In this document: positions 11,975 through 24,831 of the stretch, in pieces
Numbering within the stretch: position 1 is the stretch's first letter
Layout: every line of letters starts with the position of its first letter
Assembly: GCA_963377175.1 (NCBI GenBank)
Contig: CAUJNA010003495.1
Span: forward strand, 343,490-407,489
Length of the DNA stretch: 64,000 bases
Direction of reading: 5' to 3'
Source: Effrenium voratum
Taxonomy: Eukaryota > Sar > Dinophyceae > Suessiales > Symbiodiniaceae
Notes under the pieces: model-generated
Told to the model about the DNA's origin: nothing
The model's input: the letters and a program-made list of their open reading frames with translations, nothing else
The model's database searches: none
Made by a program: the position numbers and the translations under genes

Positions 11975-12043
11975 CGAAGCTTCCGACCCTTAGACTTTGG
12001 TCGAGACTTGCAGAAACCACAGCGTCGGCCAATGCCAAGCTTG
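11975..12043. repeat. Repeated GC-rich sequence shared with 31846-31907
   Basis: GAAACCACAGCGTCGGCCAA followed by TGCCAAGCTTG, with the flanking GACCCTTAGACTTTGG-like sequence, recurs at 31851-31905, where it abuts the P450 exon with the ExxR motif. Two minus-strand frames are conserved between copies (KLGIGRRCGFC and SLALADAVVS). The nature of the repeat is unknown. Confidence 0.6.
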
Positions 12044-13017
12044 CTCAGATGCCCAGTGGCCATGAGAAAACAAGGGCGTCCTTTTTTGGGTTGGTTGAGT
12101 TTAAAGGGAACCCTTCCCAAGAGGAAAAAGGGGCACCACTGGGCAACTGGGCTTGCGATTGAAGCCAGTGCCTCTACGCTAGATCTCGAGGAAACAAGTA
12201 CTCTGCTTCTTGCTTCGCCGTGGCCGCGCAAATTACGCTTCTGGGTCTGAAATGGCTTCCTCTCTCAATAATATGCCGAAGCTAACACAAGCAACGACTC
12301 CAAATGCCCGGCTTCACGTTCTCCCCTTTTGCCCAGCTTCCCACCTGAACCCGCGCTTCTGGTGGGAAGGCCCGATGCTGCTCCAGCTCCAAGTCCAGCT
12401 CCTGAGATCTTTGGGACTGGGCAATTCCTGGGGGCCTGGCAAAAAAGTGGGGTAGAAGCCATGTAGCCCGGTGTCTCTAAGTCAAGCTGCTCCACTTGCG
12501 ACCAGTTGTGAACTGGATTTCCGTGCGTTTTGACCCAAAACCCAGTGAACAATCCAAATCGCAGATCTGACTCACAGATCTGATTTGCTGAGTGTTTTGG
12601 TGATTCAAGGAAGGGTGCCACGATTTTGGACACCAAGTGACAGGTCATGGGGAGGTCTTGCACGGCATCTGAGACGTGCCAACATCTGCGAACATTTCCT
12701 GCTGGGAAAGTTTGGAGTTGCCCCCCGGACAACCCAGCGTTCCCCTTTGATAACATGTCTGCGAACATTTGAAGAGTGTCGGTGGTTGGCAATGGTCTTT
12801 GAGGTTCGTGCACAATGCAGGGAAGGCAAAACTGTCCATTTGGGGTTCTTGTAGTTCCCGCAGGGCCTCACTCCAAACCAGACACACATTTGATGTCCAA
12901 AGAGTCTGTAAATTGAAACTACCGACTCTAATATGGGTCTGTCTTTCGGGGGAAGAAGAAAAAGAAAAACCAATTGGTTGGCATGAGGAGACTAAAACGC
13001 AAAACCCCTCCCCCCCA

Positions 13018-13050
13018 AAATATATATATATATATATATACAGTACAAAA
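13018..13050. repeat. TA microsatellite followed by A-rich tract
   Basis: (TA)n at about 13020-13041, then A-rich sequence to about 13066. Other TA arrays lie at 6786-6804, 7375-7385 and 14918-14987. Confidence 0.9.
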
Positions 13051-13139
13051 AAAAAAAACAAAAAAAACACACACCCATCTCCAAAACCCCTCCCCCCAAA
13101 CAGAAAAAACATATATCTCCTAAAGCCTCCCACCTCCCA

Positions 13140-14865
13140 CCTCGATCGCCGGGGATGCCTTCTGGCGCAGGGCAGCGCAGCGCAGGCGGAACCGGCGCTC
13201 CCTGAGGAGCTGCGCCTCGTGACTCGCCGCCGCGCCGCGAGTGCGCGACTCGAGGCGTGGGAGCCAAGGAAGCGCCAAGGAATCTACGTGCGAGACATGG
13301 GAATGAAATGGAAAAGGACGCCCCGGAGGGAAAAACAACAAAAAAGAATGGCGTTTTTCTTTAAGGGAATTCCCTTCCTGGTCATTCTCACATTCTTTCT
13401 TGAGCACCAGCAAGTCTACCCTCCAGTTTTTTTGGGAATCAACAGAGAGTCCAGCCTCTTTGGATGGCAATCTCACCTGGGTCAAACTCATGTACGCTTG
13501 GCAAGCTATGCCTTTGCCTGGTGCTCCTCCTTCCGCTGGTCCTCCAGCTCTTGCAGTTCCCGCATCTGCTCCTCCTCGCCGAAGAAGCAAGAGATGCTTC
13601 TGTGAGGAGCGTTGGCCACCAAGCCCAACTGATCGGAATTGTGTTTCCAGCAAACCACCAAAACCCAAGTGGTGCAGGGATTTTGTCCATCCCCCATGCA
13701 CAGCAAAGCACCCAATCCCAAGCGGTGCAGGATTTTTGTTTTTGTCCATTCCCCATGCCACAGTATGATTTCAACCAGGCTAGTGAGTTTTGGGCCCGTG
13801 ATTTCAAGTCAAAGGTCCACCTTGCTGGGCAAGGCGGGCGCTACCCGATTCGTCCTCGGCGCGCTGGCGCTGGCGGCCTGCCACAACACGGCGGGAGTCG
13901 AGCAATTCGCTGCTCGCTCCAAGGGGAACTGCACGCAAGGCCCGAAGTCCAAGATGGGAGGACCACCCCGGACTCTCATCACTTACCAGATGGGCGCCCC
14001 CACGCTGATGCAGTTCCACCTCCTTCCGCTGGAGCCAGTCTCTGATCCGTGCCTACGCCGAAAAAACCCACGTCCCTTCGGACTTGACGAAACTCTTTTG
14101 GAGCTGGCGACTTCTGAATCAGCCTTGAAATTGATGGCTCAAATTGCGGGTCAAAAAGGGTACCCCCAAAATGCCACGGTGGCAAATGGACACATGGACT
14201 AAAACCTGCGGTCCCCTGGTAGAAAAACTTTGACCCGTGTGTTTCTTTTTCTTTGAGGGTACCCTTTTCGCTGGATGTCAAGGAGCACCAAAAGGAAAGC
14301 CGTGGAACGCCATTTTGGAGGTTGGACTCCTCAAGCAGGAAAGAAGGAACCGGCCACTTCCCTTTGCCTCATCTCCTCCAGACACCCCCAAGCTTTGCTT
14401 CAAAGCTCGCCCCTACTGGATGGACGAAATCCATTTCGCACCACTTTGAAACCGTGGTTGAAACCGGAACATGTTTTGCTAGTCGAAGGAAATCGCACCA
14501 TTCATGGGGAAAGGGAAAAAGCTGGTCCTAGGATGTCCTTGGTGTGGCTTTTGATTTGACTTTCCGATTGGCCTCAGCTGCTTTGCCTTGAACTTGGTTG
14601 CTGTTGACCCCCCTGCAAAGAGTTTAACTTTTTGGGGGTGTAGTGGAAAACCCCCTTTATTTCCCAAAAAATTTTCAAGTCTAAAGATCCGTTGCCCAAT
14701 AGCAGTCCAGTGAATAGCAGTCGAAAGCCAGCAGGGTTTCCACCCCAAGCGCGCGACCGGCTTCACCTGGCCAGCGGTTTCACCCACCCGGGCACCGCCT
14801 GCTTGTACAGCTTGGCCTCCTCCAGCTCATCCTCCTCGTCCGACTCCGCCAGCTGGCAACAACCA
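13140..14865 (-). CDS. Unassigned coiled-coil gene (three candidate exons)
   Basis: Candidate minus-strand exons in order. About 14768-14856 (contains ESDEEDELEEAKLYKQAVPG) has an acceptor TTGCCAG and a donor CCAG|GTGAAG. About 13518-13590 (EEEQMRELQELEDQRKEEHQ) ends at CAG|GCAAAG, a GC donor. About 13145-13265 contains ASHEAQLLRERRFRLRCAAL. The heptad-like spacing of charged residues in the second and third suggests helical or coiled-coil structure. No family is recognised, and it is not certain that the three belong to one transcript. Confidence 0.4.
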
Positions 14866-15238
14866 CCCGCTTCAGGCGGGCATCTTGCTGTGCGTGGTCT
14901 GATAGATAGTGGATCATATATATATATATGTGTATATACAAATGTGTAATATATATATATATATAAATGTGTATATATATATATATAGGTTATTGTGTTG
15001 CGACGAGAAACCAACGATAAAAAACACGGCCAAAACCATGACACAAAAAACAGGAATGGTGTCCACATCGGCTACAAGATCAGATGCAAGTTTCGCACAT
15101 GCCGGATTGCGGACGCAAGAACTCCCATCCACACCAGCTCAGGATGGACCAGCAAGTGCGCTTAGCCGTCGGATCCTGCACACCGCAGCGCGACTTCTTT
15201 TTTTTGAACGGCCCGGCGCGATGGCACCGGCGCCATGT

Positions 15239-18200
15239 TCAGACCTCCTTCAGCAAGATATTCAAGGAGTCGTTCCCCAAACGGGTTCTTTGGATCAGGA
15301 GCTCGTCGTCCACATACGCGACCTTCCGTGTGGCCAGGGCTCTCTCCGCTGTTCGCAGACTTACTCACTGATGGGAGGCAGTGTCTTTACCAGTGTCAAC
15401 AATGACCCCGAGAACCGATCTTCTCAAGCTATATACGTTCCATCCGTATCACTCACTCAAAAAACAAACCTGAAGTCCAAAGCCTCTCACAAGCCATGAG
15501 AGACCACTCTACATGCCCTTGGCTCAACTTCCCACCAAATCCCCGCCATCGTCTCTTCAACTCCGTCCACTCGGCTTTTTCGTCCACCCCCGCCTCGAAA
15601 ATTCCCGTGGCCGGGGGCAGCGGCAGCGACAGCGGCAGAGGCAGCCGCGTGGAGCTGAACTTGAAGCTCAGCTCCACGCGGAAGGCCTCCTGACAGCTCC
15701 GGACCTTCCCTCGTGCGGGGGTTCTGCAGGGTTTTTTTACAAATGGGTTGCCATGATGGCCAATGGAAAAGTGGAAGAAACGGGAAAAAATGGGGTCCTC
15801 GGGCCGCACCTTGCTGGGTTATACAGATGAGTGTTCTTTGGGGCAAGGTAGCAATTTGCCAAAATCCGCTCAACGAGTCTCCAAAAGAACTCACAGGGAA
15901 GTGACCAATCGATCAGTTTGGTTTCGACATTTGCCACTTTGTAAATCGTTGGCTTTTTTGACCCATGGCTACAAGTGGTTGTTTTATTCCCCAGGAGCTT
16001 GAATGAATGGCCAAGCTGCGGGATTGTGAGGTCGGTGGAACTCCCCAATCAGAGCTCTGACGAAATTATCATTCTCACCTCGTCACCTCCTTAATGCAAT
16101 TCGCCAAACGGATTTACTACCCCGCCCCGTCAGTTACACTCCCCACACAACAAGCCTGCCAAAAAAGTGCCACTTCTTTGGTTTCCATGGAAGTCCCCTG
16201 GGCAGGGTATGTGTTCAGAGGAAGCCTGGGAACCCTTTTGTGGGTGGCGTTGAAGGGAATAAGGTTTATTAACTTCCCACCTGGGATTCTGCGGGGCCTA
16301 GCTCGAGAACATTCGCTCACCCAACTTAGCTTGCAGAAGGCCGGGCCCCGAGCTCGCAAAACCCGCGAAGCGTGGTGGAGTTTTTTTTTAAGGGGCGCAG
16401 CGCACATTCGGCAGCAAGCTAAGTCCAATGTTTCACCCACAGATCTGTGGCCAAAGACCCTTTTCCAAAAATAAATCGATTTGGACGGGCGGTTTTCAAA
16501 CGACTGCCCGGTTGATTTTGGGGTGCCCGGAATCTCTGCCAAGCCGTCCCTGCCGTGTGTGACCTGCCACAAGGAAATAGGCTCCTTTTCCAACAATAAT
16601 AAACCGTTTTTGACGGTTTCCAGGCCCACGTCACCCAAGGTTTCTTTCATATGTTAGGGATGGGTTGAAGGCATAATTCTCAAATCTCCACCTCGCACCT
16701 AGCTGCCTCGTACCTCGGCTGAGCTCGCTATAAAATGGCCCAGAGTCTTCCTTTCAAGTATCACACTTCAAGCGAAGCCACTTCAAATTGACCAGCCAGA
16801 AAGGTCATGCCAATTTCTAAGGACCTCCGATAGACGAAGAAGAGAGCGGTGGGAAGGCAAAGGTCTCGTTTCTTCCCCCAGGTGCAGTGAAGTCGGAAGT
16901 TTTTTAATTCCGAGATGGCCGATTCTGAATCAGCATTTCAGAAATGAAGACCTTGCTCTCTGCAAGTTTGATCAAATGCAAAACGAGATGCTGAGCCTCC
17001 AAAACGTTCAGAGCGATCTGGGAAGCCAAGGACCAAAACAACGGCCCCCCCCCCCCCCCCCTATTTTTTCAGATTTCGCTTTGCACAGAACAAGGGCAAG
17101 GTCTCAAAGTCGAGTCCTCATCACGGGGCTTCCAAGTGCAGTTCACCTCCTGCACCACCTTCCCCAGCGGGGAGAAGAAATCGATCTCGTTCCTCGCGTA
17201 GCGGCTGGTGAGGAAGGACTGGCCAACACCTCGGTCGCAGGGTGACTGCTGGGTCCTCCAGTAGAGAGGTTCGAATAAGGGTTCCAACTTTTTTCTGCAG
17301 TCTGTTTTAGTAGTGGAACCCTCCCCCAAAAAAGGATAAAAGGGCACTACTGGGGGACCTAGACTGAGACCTGTTGTTTTTGTTTGCAACGTGCATCTGC
17401 AAGAAAAGTGGCTGCAAGAGAGTGGTCTTCCCTTCTTCGCAAAGCAATCATCAGCGCCCCTCCCTGGCGCCAGCAAAAGTGGTCTGCGTTTGGATCCGTC
17501 CCTTTGCAACGCGTGCCACTCATCCGCCCCCCCCGGGCACCGAATTTGGGCGAGGGCTGCGCCAAGGCGCGGCCGGTTTGCCAGCCCGGCGGCAAGGAGT
17601 CCAGCGATGTCCTGAGCCAAAGGAGGTCAAACCAGATCCTTGACATCCGAAGAAATGAAACCGGAGGCCCGGCCTTTCTGGGGAGGCTAACATTCCGATG
17701 CATCTAGCCCTGCCCTTCATGCCGAATCGCAGCCTGAGTTCTTGATTTCCAAATGCAAGTTGGAACAACTCTGAAGGCCAGCGGGCTAGGTGGCTCCAGT
17801 TCAGAAACCGAAGGGGTCGTTGTGCAAACAAGAGCCACTGGTTTAAAGGGGGGTCACAGAGAGGATGCAGTCAGTGGTCTTAACTAAAGCCTGGCTTCCT
17901 AAGGGAAACGAACAGAGATTGGTTGCGTTGCGTTGCGTGCGCTCCAAGGCTCAAATCCGCTGAGGTGCTGTAGATCAGCTTCCAGCTGCCCCGCAGCAGA
18001 TCCTCCCGCCGGCCCACCGGGCGGAAGCTCTGCGCCAGGCGGTCTACGAGCTCCTCGACCTGCAAAAACGTGGACGGAACAACAACACAATCCATTGGAA
18101 AATCTGCAGTTTCAATCTCAAAGAGTTCAAGTCCAAAGATCCAACCAAATGGCCATGGGTCAAAATCCAAATCGTACCCCCGAACATCCCAATCCCCACT

Positions 18201-18603
18201 AAAATAGCTTCTCAAATGGGTGGTGAATTCACCTACCCCAACATGGTGCCATTGGTTTTGACCCACAGCCACATGTTCTCAACCTTCAACAAATACATGG
18301 ATGAGGACCAATGGTTGTGAATATCATAGAATTGTGCCGGTTTCTTGACGGTCCTCTAAATTCCAATTGATATTTCACCTGATAATTCTCCAGAATTCTC
18401 CAGATGTTGTTTTGCTGTCATCCCCAGCCCCCTCGGCGCCTTCCGCCGGTCCTCCTGGGAGGCCCCGAAGCGCGCGCCCCCGGCCGTGCAGAGCAGCAGC
18501 TCGCGCTTGGCGCCCTCCTCGTCCGCGTCCCTTCCGCCGGCGCGGGCGGACCGCGGGCGCCGGGCGCGGACGGCGGCGGCCAGGGCCAGGAGCCGCCAGC
18601 CGC

Positions 18604-18636
<33 letters not shown>

Positions 18637-18730
18637 TCGGAGCCGTCGGAGCGGTGGCCCGAGGAGCGCTCCGGAGGCTCTGGGTGGCCGCAAGGGCCGG
18701 TGGCACGCGCGGGGCTGGCAACAGCTCCAT
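15239..18730 (-). CDS. PAP/fibrillin plastid lipid-associated protein
   Basis: Six exons. E1 (18440-18730) starts at an ATG and gives an Ala/Pro/Arg-rich plastid-presequence-like region and then KRELLLCTAGGARFGASQED. E2 (about 17955-18059) continues with VEELVDRLAQSFRPVGR and GSWKLIYSTSADLS, the fibrillin G-x-W-x-L-x-Y signature. E3 (about 17566-17616) has SLDSLPPGWQTGRALAQ. E4 (about 17137-17215) has ARNEIDFFSPLGKVVQ. E5 (about 15600-15697) has AFRVELSFKFSSTRL. E6 (15239 to about 15340) ends with KVAYVDDELLIQRTR and a stop, matching the YLDEDLRI-type end of the family. The E1-E2 join works only with a GC donor (CGGAAG|GCGCCG). Fibrillins stabilise lipid droplets and thylakoid-associated lipids in plastids. 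A clear signal peptide is not seen, so the true start may lie in a further 5' exon. Confidence 0.82.
17283..17365 (-). repeat. Short dispersed element, copy 2 of a pair
   Basis: Reverse-complement relative of 11115-11198, located between exons 3 and 4 of the fibrillin gene. It therefore lies in an intron. Confidence 0.7.
18148..18272 (-). repeat. MITE/introner-like element, GGGTCAAAA family
   Basis: About 125 bp. The outer ends are CATGGGTCAAAATCC and GGTTTTGACCCACAGCCA, an imperfect terminal inverted repeat. Its reverse complement closely matches 33098-33228, including the internal GGTGAATTCACC palindrome and GGGGATTGGGATGTTC. It sits in intron 1 of the fibrillin gene. Confidence 0.85.
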
Positions 18731-19666
18731 GGCGGGCGGCTCACTTGGAGAGTTGCCGGCGATTTTGGATGCCGCATAACAAGTGACGGACATGACCTGC
18801 TGAAATGACAGTGTCAGGACCCTCGCTATCAGCAAAGGGCGACATACATTCCTCTTCGCATGTCTTGACATATAGCCATCGGCGTGCTCGCAGTCCCATA
18901 GCATCAGCGTTTTCATTTTTCTTCGACTTCCATGGAGGGTCTTCAAGTTCTGCGTTCGTCTGCTGTCAGTACAGCTCACTTCTCCCGCTACCGCTGCGGA
19001 CTCAGTTGTGTTCAGTTTTTGGGCCATGTTCCCATGAGATGAATATGCAAGAGGGCCATCCCCCAACTTTCATCTGCAGGGTTTATTCTAGCATTCTCCG
19101 CGTGCCACCTTTCCGAGTTGCGAACTCTGGGAGTTGACAAGTTGAATGCAAGGTGATTTGAACACCGCTCAGGCTCATGCAAGACAACATTTCCCGCACG
19201 CCAACATAGGGCAACATGCATCCCCTGTCCAAAACCCCTCGCTGAACGAACCGAAGAGCAGTTGGGTGCCCAAGCCAACAGCGCCGCGGCCTTTTCCGCT
19301 TTGGCCTCTTTGGGCCTCGCGTCGCCGCATCGCCCGAGGACTGTGCCCGTTGGGCGGGGTGCAAACGTGGACTCCTTTTGTCAAGACGGCGTTGGCCCCA
19401 AAAAACGTAACTCGGGATGTGCAACCTGCGAAACGCCAACGAAAACTTGCACTCATATTTTCAGGCTTGAGCACTACCCGTCACTTCCCAATCAAGGGGG
19501 TCAAACCTGTTTTCGGAGGGGTTCCTCATGTCTTTCACCGCCTAAACTTCGGCAAACAAGAGAGGAGGAAAGCTCGTCTCTGGCCATGTGGGTGTTTTGG
19601 GGTGCCCGGACCTCCGCTTGCGCCCCCCCTCTTCGCACGAGGCGTCAGGCGCGTCTCAGGCGCCGC

Positions 19667-22600
19667 TCAGGCGCCGAGGGCGAGGCCGGCGGCCTGGAGC
19701 CACTCGGCGGCCTGGGCGGCGTCGGGCTCCGTGCCCTCCAGCGTGGCCTCGGAGTCCAAGGACGGCCCCGCGCCGAAGTGGGTCTCCAGGGAGGAGGCCA
19801 GCACCAGCCTCAAGCGCTCAGGCGCCAGAGGCTTGGTTCGGAGGCGCAGCCTGTGGCTGGAGTTGAGATATGGCGGTGGCTGAAAACGGTGGCGGTTTCT
19901 GTGTTTGTATATTTCTGTTGGGGTAAGGTGGTTTTCCTTTTCGGGGGAGGTTGGTTGGTTGGTGGGTTGTTTGTTGCTTGGGTGGTTGTTGTTTGGTTGG
20001 GGCGTTCGCAGCGGACACGACCATATTCAAATGGCTGTGCAAACATCAGTGAACCTACGGGGTCCGTTTCTTGCGACTAGTTCCCTGTCTGTGCTCGTGG
20101 CCAGGCAGAGAAAGTCTGTCCCTAGAAGTCAACACAACGGGCTCCCAAACATGAAACCTACGAGTACCGTCACACACGCACACACACGTCTCACAAGCCA
20201 AACACGGAACTGCACCAAGAGGAAAGCCTTGCTCAAAAACGGAGCCCTGTGCAGCAACCTATGCTTTGCTGCTGGATGACAACGCCTATACATCTTTCGA
20301 GATTCGCTTGAAAGCGCAGGCGACACAAATCCCCGAGCTTGCCTGAAGCACCAACCCGTGGCCTGGTAATTCCGACCCGGGATTCATCAACCTGGTGAAG
20401 GATCCCCTGAATGAGACACACCAAAATCAACCAGGGGTCTAAAAATCAGGGTTCTAACTTCATCCGCGATCAGCATTAACTGAAAGCAGGATTGGCGGTT
20501 TGGAGGTGTTCTGGCGGTGGTTTCCTCTTTACCCTCTTTACCACCAAGAGGCCCCCCGTTACTGTTGGTTCTTAGATCCTGACCTTTGCTTTTCCCATTT
20601 ACCCTCTAATTCCGAGGCAGCTCCCCAGCAAAAAACTTGCATAGGTGTCCTTTTAGGGGAAATATATGGCCCTGGTAGATGATCAAACCACCAGGTAAAC
20701 CAGGGAAACCCATCTATTTTTCTACCAACCAAAAAAGGACCCCTATGCTTGCCTGAGAGAGGTCACCGCAGGACATCAGGCCGGGCGGCAAGTGCTCCAT
20801 GAGCCACTCCGCCTTGGCTGACTGCGTCCTTTGGGCCTCCGCCGCGATCTCCGGCTCCGCACTCTCCGCCGGCAAGGCCGGAACCTCCTCGTTGAAGTGC
20901 CTCGGTGGCCCGCGGTGAAAAGCGACGGTTTCTTGAAGACTCCAATTGGGGCTGCCGTCTTTTTCGGAGGGCGACCCTGGTCTTGGTGGTGTTCTGAAAG
21001 GGAGGCCAAAAGGAGAAAACCTTGATTGAGTGGGCCTCACAAGAGGAGCCACACCCAATTGGACGTTTGGAGTTGGGACTCTACAAATATCCACCAAAGA
21101 ATCCACACCAACCCAGGTAGTTCTTCCTCGGCTTCCCCATATTTTGTCCGGTCGGTTCCAAGCCCCCCAACCCTCACTTGCTGAGCGGATGGCCCAAAAA
21201 AGGCCCAAACTGCATATCTACCCACTAAAATGGTCCAACCCCAACTATACAAAGTTAGACTTCCCCAAAAAAGAAGTCCAAACTAAAATGGCCCAACCCC
21301 AAAAAGTGTTTCAAGTTCATGAACTCCGGAAGTGAGAACCAAACCTCCGGCCGATCCCGACCGCCTCTGACCCCGGGCTCCCGGGCTCAAAGGCCACCAC
21401 GGGCCGCAGGATCCGGAGGTCCACCCGGCGCCCCGTGGCGAAGAGCAGACGCAGCACCGAGTCCTCCAAAGGCATCAGCTCCTGCGGTTTTGGGTTCGAG
21501 AGATGCCCAGGGGGGATGCCCAAAGGTGGGTGGAGGAGGATTTTGAGGGAGGTGGGGCTGGTGGAGTGGTTGGTTTCTTGAGAGGATGTCAAAAGGGTGA
21601 TGCCAAAACTTGGTTTCTTTCTGCTCCCCTGCTAAAGGTGACTGGCTTTTAGCGGTTGAATGGAAAACCCACTAGTTGTCAAAAAGTGAAAGTCCTGACA
21701 TCCAAGCAAAATGCACCAAAGAAAAGGGGTGGGGGGTGGAAGGAGGTGGGAGGTGGGGCTGGTGGAGTTGTTGGTTTTATTGAGGTGGCGCTGGTTGAAC
21801 AAAACGCAACGCGTTTTGTTATCCTTTGTTTCCGGTTCACATGGTGATGGTTTCCCTTAGACCAATTGCCTATCCGCTTTCCCGCAACTTGGGTCTCGCC
21901 AAAGCTCCACTTCCCTGTCCTGCAGCTCCGCGTCCGGGCGCCCAAAGACCACCACCTGAAGCGGAGAGCTGAAAGTGGAGCCGTCCAAGGCCTCCCCCCT
22001 GAACCATCCGAAAAGGTTGGAACATCCAGTTGGCTGGGGGTGAACCGCCTTGTCTTTTCTTCGGGCTGGGGCCCCCTTCTTTGGGACTTGGTTTTACCGA
22101 CACCAAAAGTAAAAACTTCTCCATTTCTTCGGGGGGACCCCTTGTGTTAACCTTGAAGCGCCACAGGAAAACAGAAACCACCCACGTCTTTTTGGGGGGG
22201 CTGCCCAGAAGAGTCACAATCAAAACCCGGCATCAACATGGTCGAAATCCCAGAACCATGTGAAGAATTTTCGGAAGGCGGCAGCTATTTATGGCCGGGG
22301 GATTCTCCCTTTCTAAGCTAACCATCTACTTAATTTGACCCATACCGGCGGTTTGATTCGGCTTACTTAGGGTTTTGTAGAGTTCCGTCCTAAAAACAAA
22401 CACTCGTGGCCCAACACGCCACCGGGCCGCAGTGCCGCAGGGCCCCCCCGGTTTTGGGCACGTAGCCCCTATCTTCGAGACCCACACCCGGCGCTTTGTC
22501 TTGCTCGGGCGGGGGGCGCGGGAAAAATATCGAAAAAGTCGCCTCCATGAGGTCCCCGGTGCCCGGCAGCACCGCCGCGATGCCCGGCAGGAAGCCTCAG

Positions 22601-24048
22601 GCGGTGAAAAGAGGCGGTGGCTTTCCGAAGCCTTGGCGCTTTTGGGGATTGAGTTTGCTTGACTTGGGTGGACATATTTGCAGACTTGAAGGTTTGAAGG
22701 TTTGCTTGTCTGGTTTGAAGTTTGAAGGTTTCAAGGTTGGTTTGTCTGCTTTGCAGATTCGAAGATTCTAAGATTTGGTTGTGGACATTGGTTGGAACCG
22801 GATGTTGAACACAATTCCAAGTCGCAGCCACGCTACTGTTTTGCTCGCTTCTTATAACCACAAATCGGGGAAATCCCACCGGCCTACCCCTCCACCCAAG
22901 TCCGCTAAGGTCTCATTTGGCTTTGTTTCGCCCCAAGCACATCCTACAACAAGTAAACCGTACTAGACAAGGGTCCCCGGCAACCCTTGGAATCAAATAA
23001 CTAGGCCTTGGAAATCCGAGAAGCGAAATCCTTTTTGGAAGCTACTTCTTGGGAGGTAGCCTCAACCAACCCTTGACACGGCCGTGCGAAATGGAAGACG
23101 AACCATCCTTTTGCGGGACCCCTCTTTTGGTTCCACGCCAATTTGTGGGGGAGCACCCTTGGGCAAGGTCTTGCAGGATGCACAAAAGTAGCCACCTGGT
23201 AACGTGTAGATGATGTTCTCCGAACGTTTTGTTGCAGGTCAGAGTGCCAAGGACAATGAGATGAGACCAAGGCAGCTGGAAAGGACAAACAACACCACGC
23301 CTACCACACAAAAGCAAAAGAACCAGTAGCGGCAACCAACCAACATCTGGGAACCAACGCGGTGAACAACTGGGACAACGCTCGAAAACAAAACAGTTTT
23401 ACCAAACAACAAGAGTGGGAGAGCCACGACCCAAGCCAACTAATTTTGGGCTACCCCAAGCTACGTCAGCCTGGGTTAAGTCTGCCTTGATCAACCGGCA
23501 GTCCCCATCCAAACCAAGAAATCGCAAACTTGATAAACTTCCAGACCTGACCAGGGTTGGGCGCTTCCATCCCTTGCTTGTTGCATGGATTCAACAACCT
23601 ACTTGGGCATGGGTCAAAGTTACACCATCAGAAACCACAGGTTTGAGTCCTTGGCTCAATTACCGGGGCAACCCATTTTGGGGTGACCCTACTTTTGACC
23701 CACAGCCATTTGAACTTGCTCCGAATCACTCTGGAGCCCATGGGGCGACCGAATTGTGAAAGGAGGAACGCTTAGGCCAACAAAAACCGCAATGCCGGAT
23801 AGCCCCATGCAGCGCAGGGCTTGAAACACTCGTTTTGACCCACAGCCACTTCAGCCGCCCGGCTCCCCGACGGCTCCCCGACGGCTCCCCGACGGCTTCG
23901 GATCCGCGGCGCTGAGGCGGCCCTCGGCGCGCAGCGCCACGGGGGCGCAGCCCTCGAAGCGAGAGGCCAGCTGCAGCCGCAGCGAGGCGGCCCCCGCCTG
24001 GGAGAGACCGAGCTGAGTAGTGTCCAGGGCGTTGCGGTGGTTGCTGCT

Positions 24049-24146
<98 letters not shown>

Positions 24147-24771
24147 TCCAGTCTAGTTGTTGTAGTTGTTGCAGGAGCAGTTTAGTTGTTGTAGTTGTTG
24201 CAGGAGCAGGACGGCGATAGCAGTAGTTGCAACTAGGTAGTAGCAACAACGGCAAGGGTAGCAGCATAAGTCTCAGTAGCGATTGTTGTTGCAATATGTA
24301 GTAGTGACACTAGCTTGGTAATCTGGTTTTTCCTCCAATCTTGCTAACCGACTAACTTAGTAATTGCTCCCTTCCTGCCGCTCCGCGCTGAACCCAATCT
24401 TGCTGACTTTCAGCCATTTCTTCCAGCTCCACGCCGGACACCAACTTACCAACCGCCCTCCAGAGTGCACAGGATAGCAACTGCTTCATCCTGAAAACAG
24501 CGCGAGCCGTGCTCCAAAAGCAAAAGGCTTTGCCTCGCAGCCTCATGGCTTGGAGGACATGACATGGAGTCTGCAAAAGTTACCTTCCGATTTGCCAACC
24601 GGAGGAAACCCCAACAGCTCAGTCCCCTTCCTTAAGGTATTGGGAACCAACCAACCAACCAACCAACCAACCAACCAACCAACCAACCAACCAACCAACC
24701 AACCAACCAACCAACCAACCAACCAACCAACCAACCAACCAATGCACCGAAAAACCAAGCAACCAAGCAAC

Positions 24772-24831
<60 letters not shown>

